From the NCBI RefSeq assembly GCF_000285835.1, contig NZ_HE978601.1, positions 62,001-126,000 of the forward strand: a DNA stretch of 64,000 nt. Reading direction: 5' to 3'. Positions 57,593-64,000 of this stretch are shown piece after piece (positions within the stretch are counted from its first letter, which is position 1; every line of letters starts with the position of its first letter). The position numbers and the translations under genes were made by a program. The notes under the pieces are model-generated. The model saw nothing but the letters and a program-made list of their open reading frames with translations. It did not search any database and had not been told where the DNA came from. The stretch is from Brevibacterium senegalense. Lineage in GTDB: Bacteria > Actinomycetota > Actinomycetes > Actinomycetales > Brevibacteriaceae.

Positions 57593-57630
57593 ACGACTGA
57601 GGGGTCCGCGCATGCGGACCCCTCAGTCGT
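57593..57630. terminator. Very strong bidirectional terminator
   Basis: A perfect 17-base-pair stem (57593-57609 with 57614-57630; arms begin ACGACTGAGGGG) closes a GCAT loop. It lies between the convergent exporter and glmM genes. Confidence 0.85.
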
Positions 57631-57645
57631 CTCTCGACGTGCGGC

Positions 57646-59010
57646 TCAGAGCGCCAGGCGCTCCTGCACGGAGTCGGCCAGACGCTGGGCCTGCGCCTGC
57701 GCCTCGTCCTCCGTGGCCGCCTCGACCATGACGCGGATGACCGGCTCGGTGCCGGAGGCTCGCAGCAGGACCCGACCCGTCTCGCCCAGCTCCGCCTCGA
57801 CCGAGGCGATGTCCTGCTGGAGACTCTCGTCGCTGCCCACGCGCGCCTTGTCGACGCCCTTCACGTTGATGAGCACCTGCGGCAGCTTGGGCACCTCCGC
57901 GGCGAGGTCCGCCAGTGTCCGGCCGGTGCGCGCCATCCGGTGCATGAGGTGCAGCGCCGTCTGGACGCCGTCGCCCGTCGTCCCGTGCTCCAGGAGGAGC
58001 ACGTGACCGGACTGCTCGCCGCCCAGCGAGTACGACCCCTTGAGCATGCGCTCCAGGACGTAGCGGTCGCCCACCGCGGTCTCCTCGATGCGGATGCCCT
58101 GCTTCTCCATCGCCAGGCGCAGTCCCAGGTTCGACATGACGGTCACGACGAGGGTGTCGTCCGCCAGCGTCCCCTCCTCCTTCATGCCCAGCGCCAGGAC
58201 GCCCATGACCTGGTCGCCGTCGACCTCACGGCCCAGGGAGTCCACGGCCAGGCAGCGATCCGCGTCCCCGTCGAAGGCCACGCCCAGATCCGCCTGGTGC
58301 TGGACCACGGCCTCGCGCAGGTTGTCGATGTGGGTGGAGCCCACCCCGTCGTTGATGTTGTAGCCGTCCGGCTCCGCGGCGATGACGACGACCTCTGCAC
58401 CGGCCTGCCGCAGGGCTGCGGGGCCCACGACCGAGGCCGCACCGTGCGCGCAGTCGACGACGACCGTCAGCCCGGACAGGGGGCGGACCGTGCCGGGCTC
58501 GCCCAGTCCGCGCACCAGGTGCTCCGTGAACTCATCCGCTGCGGCGGGGTACCGGCTGATCCGTCCCACGTCCGCGCCCGTGGGGCGCTCCCACTCCTCG
58601 TCCAGCAGCGCGAGGATCTCATCCTCCTGCGCATCCGTGAGCTTCGTGCCGCCCGGACCGAAGAACTTGATGCCGTTGTCCGGCATCGGATTGTGCGAGG
58701 CGGAGATGACGACGCCGAACGCCGCGCCCGTCGCCTTCACCGCGTACGCGATCCCCGGGGTGGGCAGGACGCCCACGTCGTCGACGTCGACACCGGTCGA
58801 GGCGATGCCCGCAGACATCGACGCCGCCAGGAACTCGCCGCTCACCCGCGTGTCGCGACCCACGATCGCGACCGGGCGCTTCCCCGCGGCGGCGTCCTCC
58901 GGGCGCGCCAGCACCCTGCTGCCGGCGACGGCCAGCTGCAGTGCCAGTCGCGCGGTGACGTCGCGGTTCGCCAGTCCTCTGACGCCGTCGGTGCCGAAGA
59001 GTCGTGACAT
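57646..59010 (-). CDS. glmM: Phosphoglucosamine mutase
   Basis: A 454-residue enzyme converting glucosamine-6-phosphate to glucosamine-1-phosphate for UDP-GlcNAc synthesis. It starts [15 protein letters not shown]. The phosphoserine loop is [19 protein letters not shown], the metal loop is FDGDADRC, and [14 protein letters not shown] is the sugar-binding motif. [16 protein letters not shown] is the phosphate-binding C-terminal motif. GGAAGGA lies 13 bases upstream of the ATG. It follows the rplM-rpsI genes on the same strand, the conserved actinobacterial order, and acts directly after GlmS encoded at 48035. Confidence 0.97.
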   Translation of the reverse strand: MSRLFGTDGVRGLANRDVTARLALQLAVAGSRVLARPEDAAAGKRPVAIVGRDTRVSGEFLAASMSAGIASTGVDVDDVGVLPTPGIAYAVKATGAAFGVVISASHNPMPDNGIKFFGPGGTKLTDAQEDEILALLDEEWERPTGADVGRISRYPAAADEFTEHLVRGLGEPGTVRPLSGLTVVVDCAHGAASVVGPAALRQAGAEVVVIAAEPDGYNINDGVGSTHIDNLREAVVQHQADLGVAFDGDADRCLAVDSLGREVDGDQVMGVLALGMKEEGTLADDTLVVTVMSNLGLRLAMEKQGIRIEETAVGDRYVLERMLKGSYSLGGEQSGHVLLLEHGTTGDGVQTALHLMHRMARTGRTLADLAAEVPKLPQVLINVKGVDKARVGSDESLQQDIASVEAELGETGRVLLRASGTEPVIRVMVEAATEDEAQAQAQRLADSVQERLAL

Positions 59011-59250
59011 GTGTGAGGGATCCTTCCGGGATGTTGTGGACCCTGGTCCACGGTGGGGTGCAGGGGTGCGTGCGATGTCCCGCGTCCGCAGTGCAGGGCG
59101 CGCGACGCGGCACGCACCGGCGGTTGCGGCCGATTCGTGCCGCGGGAGGGTCAGCCTGCCGTGGGCGGGGCTTCGTTCAGGTCAGGATAGTGGACAGGGC
59201 CGGAACCGGGCCCGTCCGGGAACACGCCGGCACCCGCCGCACACGGCCGA

Positions 59251-59281
59251 AGGGCCCCCGACCGCATGGGTCGAGGGCCCT
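59251..59281 (-). terminator. Terminator hairpin after rpsI (distal)
   Basis: AGGGCCCCCGACC (59251-59263) pairs with GGTCGAGGGCCCT (59269-59281), with one mismatch, around a 5-base loop. Confidence 0.65.
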
Positions 59282-59295
59282 CCGGGGATCTCCAG

Positions 59296-59315
59296 CACCT
59301 GCGAACCCGCAGGTG
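59296..59315 (-). terminator. Hairpin directly after rpsI (proximal)
   Basis: CACCTGCG (59296-59303) pairs perfectly with CGCAGGTG (59308-59315) around AACC, 7 bases beyond the rpsI stop codon. It may be a first terminator or a processing stem. Confidence 0.6.
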
Positions 59316-59321
59316 GGATAA

Positions 59322-59819
59322 TCAGCGCTTGGAGAACTGCGGCGCCTTGCGCGCCTTCTTCAGTCCAGCCTTCTTCCGCTCCGGGACGCGAGCGTCACGG
59401 GTCAGGTAGCCGGCCTTCTTGAGCTCCGCGCGGTTGTTGTCGCGGTCGATCTCGTTGAGCGCGCGGGCGATGCCCAGGCGCACAGCGCCGGCCTGGCCGG
59501 ACGGCCCGCCGCCCTTGATGCGGATGATCACATCGAAGCGACCCTCCAGATCGAGAAGGCGGAACGGCTCGTTCACGCTCTGCTGGTGCAGCTTGTTGGG
59601 GAAGTAGGTCTCCAGGTCGCGGCCGTTGATGGTCCACTCGCCGGAGCCCGGCACCAGGCGGACGCGCGCGATGGCCTGCTTGCGGCGGCCCACGGCGGCT
59701 CCGGGTGCGGTGATCGACTGGCCGCGGCCACCGGCCACGGCCTCGCCCAGGCCTGCATCAGCCGGGGTCTCGGTGCTGTACTCGGTCAGTTCGACCTCGT
59801 CCACGGTGTTCTCTGTCAC
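59322..59819 (-). CDS. rpsI: 30S ribosomal protein S9
   Basis: A 165-residue ribosomal protein. The conserved S9 part starts near residue 44 ([15 protein letters not shown]), with [28 protein letters not shown] and the basic tail ending APQFSKR, which reaches the P-site tRNA. The acidic 35-residue N-terminal extension ([13 protein letters not shown]) is common in Actinobacteria. It is 35 bases downstream of rplM and cotranscribed with it. Confidence 0.97.
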   Translation of the reverse strand: MTENTVDEVELTEYSTETPADAGLGEAVAGGRGQSITAPGAAVGRRKQAIARVRLVPGSGEWTINGRDLETYFPNKLHQQSVNEPFRLLDLEGRFDVIIRIKGGGPSGQAGAVRLGIARALNEIDRDNNRAELKKAGYLTRDARVPERKKAGLKKARKAPQFSKR

Positions 59820-59854
59820 GATTCTCCTCGGTGAAAGCTGTTCGACCCGCGCGC

Positions 59855-60298
59855 TTACTGCGCGACCTGGGTGATCTCGTACGGCTGGGGGTTCTGGGCG
59901 GAGTGCGGGTGCTCGGAGCCTGCGTAGACCTTGAGCTTGCGCATCTGCGCCCGACCGAGGCGGTTCTTGGGGATCATGCCCGCGATGGCCTTCTCCACCG
60001 CACGCTCGGGGCGCGTGGCGAGGAGTTCCGCGTAGTTGACGCTCTTGAGGCCACCCGGGTAGTTCGAGTGACGGTAGGCGCGCTTCTGCTCCAGCTTGGC
60101 GCCGGTCAGCGCGACCTTGTCCGCGTTGACGATGATGACGAAGTCACCGGTGTCGACGTGGGGAGCGAAAGTCGTCTTGTGCTTGCCGCGGAGCAGACGA
60201 GCCGTCTGCGACGCGAGGCGGCCCAGAACGACATCAGTGGCGTCGATGACGTGCCACTGGCGCTGGACGTCGCCGGGCTTCGGGGTGTACGTACGCAA
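59855..60298 (-). CDS. rplM: 50S ribosomal protein L13
   Basis: A 147-residue ribosomal protein L13: [60 protein letters not shown] and [20 protein letters not shown] cover the whole family. The start is TTG at 60298 with AAGAAGG upstream; the homologous N-terminus begins exactly there, and no ATG or GTG lies near in frame. Confidence 0.96.
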   Translation of the reverse strand: MRTYTPKPGDVQRQWHVIDATDVVLGRLASQTARLLRGKHKTTFAPHVDTGDFVIIVNADKVALTGAKLEQKRAYRHSNYPGGLKSVNYAELLATRPERAVEKAIAGMIPKNRLGRAQMRKLKVYAGSEHPHSAQNPQPYEITQVAQ

Positions 60299-60562
60299 TG
60301 CTGCCTTCTTACATTCGTCAGTGATCGGTGGACCCGTGCACACCCGCAGCCCCCGGGTCGTGAGTCCAGGTTCGCGGACGGGTCTGTCCTGTGCGCGCTA
60401 CGCTTCCGACACGGGAACCCACCTGAAACCTGCAACGCGACTAGAGGTCTGAGCGAGGAACGTGTGCTGACGTACGCAACGACGTTCAAATCTACCGCAT
60501 GGCGCGCGTTCGCCGCAAACACGGTTCAGCGCTCCCCCACACTCCGCCGGTAGGCTGGCACG
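60299..60562. other. Divergent intergenic region of rplM and the exported-protein gene
   Basis: These 264 bases hold no gene. The plus-strand promoter at 60551 is clear. The rplM promoter must also lie here, leaving a long leader that could carry autoregulatory structure, but I cannot place its boxes with confidence. The core TTGCGTACGT at the rplM start recurs about 180 bases upstream, on the same strand. Confidence 0.45.
60551..60556 (+). promoter_or_regulatory. Leaderless -10 box of the exported membrane-protein gene
   Basis: TAGGCT ends 6 bases before ATG 60563, and no ribosome binding site is present. Confidence 0.5.
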
Positions 60563-63037
60563 ATGCTCGCCCTGCGCCTCCTCGCCGCGATCGCCTGCAC
60601 CCTGGGACTCCTGGTCCCCGGTGCGGTCGCCCGGGCGACCCCGTTGCCGGCCGCGGCCGGCCAGACGGCGCAGCAGACCTCTCAGCAGGCGGAACAGCGG
60701 CAGGCCGCCCAGGCCGTGGACCCCCGGGACTCGCCGGCGGACGCCGTCGTCGTCATCGGCGCCGCGGGACTCACACTGTCCGACCTGTCCCCCGACCGCA
60801 CACCCCACCTGTGGGACGCGTTCGCCCGGGGAGCGGCGGCGAACATGAGCGTGCGGACCCTCACACCCGCCACGTGCGCGGCCGCCGGCTGGCTGAGCCT
60901 GGGTGCCGGCGCCCGCATGCACAGCGTCGACCTGACCCCGGACTGGTTCAGTCCCCTCCTGGCGGACACCTCGTGCCCCCGCATGGTCGACCCGGTCCCG
61001 GAGGCGTCCGCGGACGACGCCGAGGCCGCGGCCGGCTCCGCGGACGCGCCCGGCACCGCGGGCACCCCGCTGGAGTCCGGACCGGCCGTGCTGCCGGACT
61101 TCGAGCGTGTGGGCCTCGTGAACGAGGGCGCGGGCTACAGCGCGGTGCCCGGCGCCTTCACACGACCGGCGGAGACGTCCGACGAGGCGGGTGGGGCGGA
61201 CGGACAGGAAACCGCGGACGGGGCTGGCACCGACGACGAGTGGTGCACCGCCGCCTACGGCCGCGGAGCGGCCTATGCGGCCGCGGACGCGGAGGGCCGC
61301 ATCGCGAACTGGGCTCCGGCGACCGCGCTGACGGGCACGGGCGACGATGCGCACAGCGCGACGATCGGCACGTGCGACCTCACCCTCATCGACGCGGGCA
61401 CCGCGGCGGACCAGACGTGGGAGCCCAACGCGTGGCACGCGTGGAACGACGAAGCGCTGGGCCGCACCCGGACCGGCCAGATCGCGGCCCTGGACGACCG
61501 GGTGGGTCACATCCTCGAGCAGGTCCCCGCTTCCAGCGACATCATCATCGCGGGTGTGGGCGATGCGGACTACCCCTCACGCCTGCGCGCGCTCATCGCG
61601 CTGGGCCCCTCCTACGAGCCCGGCGACCTGCGGGGCTCCTCGACCCGGCAGCCCGGCCTCGTGCAGCTGACGGACGTGCTGCCGGCCGCGCTGGGCGCGG
61701 TGGGGCTGCAGACGGAGGGCACCTCGCCCGCCGCGTTCGAGGTCGATCCCGCGGACCGGGAGGACGCCGCGGATGCGGAGGAGGCCGCGCAGACGCGCAT
61801 GGACCGGCTGGTCGCGGACTCCCGCAAGGCCGGCACCGTGCACACGCACGCGCAGACCTTCAGCGTCTTCCTGGACGTCCTCCACTACGTGCTCACGATC
61901 GTCCTCGCGATCGTCCTGCTGGTGCCCGTCGTCCGCAGGCTGCGGTCGCGGGCACCGCGTGCGGCGACCCGACTGCGGCGGATCGGCGCGTGGGTCGCCT
62001 TCGTGATCGGGCTCGTCCCCATGGGCGGCTTCCTGGCCGGACTGCTGCCGTGGGGCCGGGTGCCGGACCCCGCGTGGGGCCTGGCGGGCGCCGTCGTCGC
62101 GGGCACCGCCATGCTCGTGGTCGTGGGCGTCGCGGGACCGTGGCGCCGGACGTGGCCCGGACGCGTGGCCGCCGTGTCCCTCGTGACCGCGATCGTCCTG
62201 GTCGTCGACGTCGCCATCGGATCCCGGCTGCAGTTCAACGCGCTCATGGGGTACAACCCGATCGTCGCCGGCCGCTTCTACGGCCTGGGCAACCAGGGCG
62301 CCGCCCTGTTCCTCGTGGCCGCCCTGCTGGGGCTGGGCATCGTCGCGGCCCAGTTGCAGGACGCCGGCCGATCGGTGAGTGCACGCGTCCTCGTGGGTCT
62401 CTTCGGCCTCGGGTCCGTGTTCGTGCTGGGCAACCCGGCGTGGGGCGCCAAGTTCGGCGGGACCGTCGCGGCGCTCGTGGGCTTCACCGTGCTCCTGCTG
62501 GCGCTCTTCCGGATCCGGGTGAGCCTCGTGCGCCTCGTCCTCATCGGCGGGTGCGCGCTGGCCGTCATCGTGGGCGTGTCCGGCCTGGACTACCTGCGGC
62601 CGCCGGCCCAGCGATCGCACTTCGGCAACTTCTTCGCGCAGGCACTGGACGGGCAGCTCATCGACGTGATCGCCCGCAAGCTCGAGGCGAACCTGCGGAT
62701 CATGGTCATCAATCCGGCCCTGGCGATCGTCGTCCCGCTGTCCGCCTTCACGATCCTCTTCAGCCTGGCCTACCTGCGGCGGTACGCCGCGACCGCCCGA
62801 CTGGTCCGCCCGTGGGCCGGCACCCTGCCCCGGGCGCTGGCGCACCCCACCGTGCACGCGGGCTTCCTCTCCGCCGTCATCGCGCTGGGCGTGGGACTCG
62901 TCATCACGGACTCGGGCATCGCGGTGCCGGCCAGCGGCGCGATGATGCTGGTGCCGCTGCTGCTGGTCCTGTGCACGGATGAGACCCCGGACGAGCGCGA
63001 GGCCGCCCCGGAATCCCGCGAGGTCGCCCGCTCATGA
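60563..63037 (+). CDS. Membrane protein with exported alkaline-phosphatase-like N-terminal domain, function unknown
   Basis: An 824-residue protein. Residues 1-25 are a signal peptide or first helix, then comes an extracytoplasmic domain to about residue 430, then roughly ten membrane helices (from LDVLHYVLTIVLAIVLLVPVV to MMLVPLLLVLCTD) and a short acidic tail. The ectodomain has GLTLSDLSPDRTPHLWDAF, TCAAAGWLSLGAGAR, a mid region DDEWCTAAYG, and SSTRQPGLVQLTDVLPAAL before the membrane part, in the order seen in alkaline-phosphatase-superfamily folds. The domain order (ectodomain, then many helices) recalls GPI ethanolamine-phosphate transferases, but I recognise no specific family. The next gene encodes a paralogous ectodomain and overlaps it by ATGA. 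Confidence 0.75.
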   Translation: MLALRLLAAIACTLGLLVPGAVARATPLPAAAGQTAQQTSQQAEQRQAAQAVDPRDSPADAVVVIGAAGLTLSDLSPDRTPHLWDAFARGAAANMSVRTLTPATCAAAGWLSLGAGARMHSVDLTPDWFSPLLADTSCPRMVDPVPEASADDAEAAAGSADAPGTAGTPLESGPAVLPDFERVGLVNEGAGYSAVPGAFTRPAETSDEAGGADGQETADGAGTDDEWCTAAYGRGAAYAAADAEGRIANWAPATALTGTGDDAHSATIGTCDLTLIDAGTAADQTWEPNAWHAWNDEALGRTRTGQIAALDDRVGHILEQVPASSDIIIAGVGDADYPSRLRALIALGPSYEPGDLRGSSTRQPGLVQLTDVLPAALGAVGLQTEGTSPAAFEVDPADREDAADAEEAAQTRMDRLVADSRKAGTVHTHAQTFSVFLDVLHYVLTIVLAIVLLVPVVRRLRSRAPRAATRLRRIGAWVAFVIGLVPMGGFLAGLLPWGRVPDPAWGLAGAVVAGTAMLVVVGVAGPWRRTWPGRVAAVSLVTAIVLVVDVAIGSRLQFNALMGYNPIVAGRFYGLGNQGAALFLVAALLGLGIVAAQLQDAGRSVSARVLVGLFGLGSVFVLGNPAWGAKFGGTVAALVGFTVLLLALFRIRVSLVRLVLIGGCALAVIVGVSGLDYLRPPAQRSHFGNFFAQALDGQLIDVIARKLEANLRIMVINPALAIVVPLSAFTILFSLAYLRRYAATARLVRPWAGTLPRALAHPTVHAGFLSAVIALGVGLVITDSGIAVPASGAMMLVPLLLVLCTDETPDEREAAPESREVARS

Positions 63038-64000
63038 CCCGCTCCCTCACCTGGCTGTGCACAGCGCTCCTGGCCGTCCTCGTGCTCGTGTCGTCCGTCG
63101 CCGGGATCACCGGACCCGCCGCTGCCGGCACCGCGCAGCCCAGCCCCTCCTCCCCCGCGCCGGTCCAGGACGAGGCGGAGGCGCAGCCGGTCGTCTTCCT
63201 GGGCTTCGCGGGCCTCACCTTCGAGGACATCGATCCGGACCGCACGCCCCACCTGTGGCGACTGGTCGACTCCGGTGCGGTCGGGTCGCTGACTCCTCGA
63301 TCGGTCCGGTCCACCAGCTGTGCGGCGGACGGGTGGTTGGCGCTCAGCTCCGGCCGACGCGCGGCGGACGAGCCGCGACCCACCTGCCGGGTCCTCCACG
63401 AGCCCGTGGGCGGCTGGGTGCCGGACTGGGACGTGTACCTGGGTCAGGCCGGCGAGGACAACTACACTCCTGCGGTCGGAGCGCTGCGCGATGCCGCGGA
63501 CCAGGCCGGCGTCCGGGTCACCGGGATCGGACCCGGCGCCGCGATCGGTGCGGCGAGGCCCGAGGGACGCGCCGACGATTGGCTGCCCCTCGAATCCCGC
63601 GGGGAGTTGGGCGACCAGGTCGCGGCGGTCTCGAGCGCCGCGGACATCGTGCTGGTCGACCTGGGCAGCGTCTACGCGCCCGGCCGGTCCGTCGCGGACA
63701 TCGACGAGGCCGTGGGCGAGGTCCTGGCCGCCCTCGACGAGATGCCCGAAGAGGAGGCTCCCACCCTCGTCGCCGCGTCGATCGCGGATGCGCGCACGGA
63801 CGACTCCCGGATGCAGTTCGCCGCCGTCCGCGGGCCGGTGAGCGGGACGACGGGCCAGGGTGCCGCCGCGGGCGGTTCGGGATCCGCGCAGCTGCTCACG
63901 TCCTCCTCGACCCGGCAACCGGGCCTGCTGCAGGTCACGGACCTCGCTCCCACACTGCTGACGACGGCGGGTGTCACCGGGGCCGGTGGCTTCGCCGGGT
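63034..64000 (+). CDS. Exported alkaline-phosphatase-like protein, paralogue of the previous gene (partial, cut by window end)
   Basis: The first 322 codons of a gene that runs off the window. A signal peptide (LTWLCTALLAVLVLVSSVAG, cleavage near AAAG) is followed by FAGLTFEDIDPDRTPHLWRL, SCAADGWLALSSGRR, ADIVLVDLGSVYAPG and SSSTRQPGLLQVTDLAPTLL. Each block aligns with one in the upstream gene, so the two arose by duplication. Whether a polytopic membrane part follows lies beyond the window. The ATG overlaps the previous stop codon, so the two are coupled and may work as a pair. Confidence 0.75.
   Translation, partial: MTRSLTWLCTALLAVLVLVSSVAGITGPAAAGTAQPSPSSPAPVQDEAEAQPVVFLGFAGLTFEDIDPDRTPHLWRLVDSGAVGSLTPRSVRSTSCAADGWLALSSGRRAADEPRPTCRVLHEPVGGWVPDWDVYLGQAGEDNYTPAVGALRDAADQAGVRVTGIGPGAAIGAARPEGRADDWLPLESRGELGDQVAAVSSAADIVLVDLGSVYAPGRSVADIDEAVGEVLAALDEMPEEEAPTLVAASIADARTDDSRMQFAAVRGPVSGTTGQGAAAGGSGSAQLLTSSSTRQPGLLQVTDLAPTLLTTAGVTGAGGFAG

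Larger units (their letters stand above)
59011..59321. other. Intergenic region between rpsI and glmM
   Basis: This 311-base gap has no gene. It holds two tandem hairpins behind rpsI (59296-59315 and 59251-59281) and presumably the glmM promoter, for which no clear boxes are visible. Confidence 0.6.

Noticed and set aside
1..64000. tRNA or rRNA genes, CRISPR arrays, insertion sequences, attachment sites, toxin-antitoxin or phage genes
   Set aside because: None was found on reading; no direct repeats with spacers, transposase motifs or terminal inverted repeats are present, and the gene content is chromosomal.

Overview
This window is high-GC DNA with short intergenic spaces, many 4-base ATGA/GTGA gene overlaps and GTG/TTG starts. 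Both gene content and style point to an Actinomycetota chromosome, most likely order Micrococcales; the genus cannot be fixed from the sequence. Genes sit on both strands. I see no rRNA, tRNA, CRISPR array or insertion sequence. A recurring promoter form is a TAnnnT box placed 6 or 7 bases before an ATG with no Shine-Dalgarno sequence, which suggests that many mRNAs here are leaderless.

Left part (1-9970): a small XRE regulator with a cluster of palindromic operators, a small membrane protein, then a minus-strand nucleoside acquisition and salvage block. That block holds a BMP-type lipoprotein, an ABC ATPase with two permeases and cytidine deaminase, then thymidine phosphorylase and deoxyribose-phosphate aldolase. 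A MarR regulator with a palindrome inside its promoter diverges from the lipoprotein gene.

10.3-14.7 kb: a four-gene lower mevalonate operon (mevalonate kinase, diphosphomevalonate decarboxylase, phosphomevalonate kinase, type 2 IPP isomerase). The MEP-pathway gene ispE also lies in the window at 26.7 kb, so the organism carries parts of both isoprenoid routes. A CueP-like metal-binding lipoprotein, an ABC-F ATPase and a HAD hydrolase follow. 18.3-23.3 kb is an arsenic resistance cluster: arsR diverging from ACR3, two ArsC-type genes, a flavin monooxygenase-like gene and an MFS gene.

23.3-28.6 kb: an SDR / aminoglycoside-phosphotransferase-like / acyl-CoA dehydrogenase operon resembling a split ACAD10/11 system, then ispE and rsmA. 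28.7-38.7 kb: a THUMP-like methyltransferase with a tandem-rhodanese sulfurtransferase, a decayed regulator/SRPBCC pair, an exported NagZ-like beta-N-acetylhexosaminidase, an ArsR-like regulator facing a small orphan gene, a CMD-domain protein with an FAD/NAD(P)-binding partner, and a YbdK-type glutamate-cysteine ligase.

38.7-50 kb: the t6A tRNA modification genes (tsaD, rimI, tsaB and an alanine racemase-TsaE fusion) with nnr, an M20 amidohydrolase, acpS and glmS. 50-64 kb: a WYL regulator with a divergent epoxide hydrolase, an MFS and paired SMR exporters, coaA, an ABC exporter, glmM, rpsI and rplM. The right edge holds two tandem genes for exported alkaline-phosphatase-like proteins, the first fused to a polytopic membrane domain and the second cut by the window end. 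Cell-envelope precursor genes (glmS, glmM, alr, nagZ-like, ispE) recur through the window.
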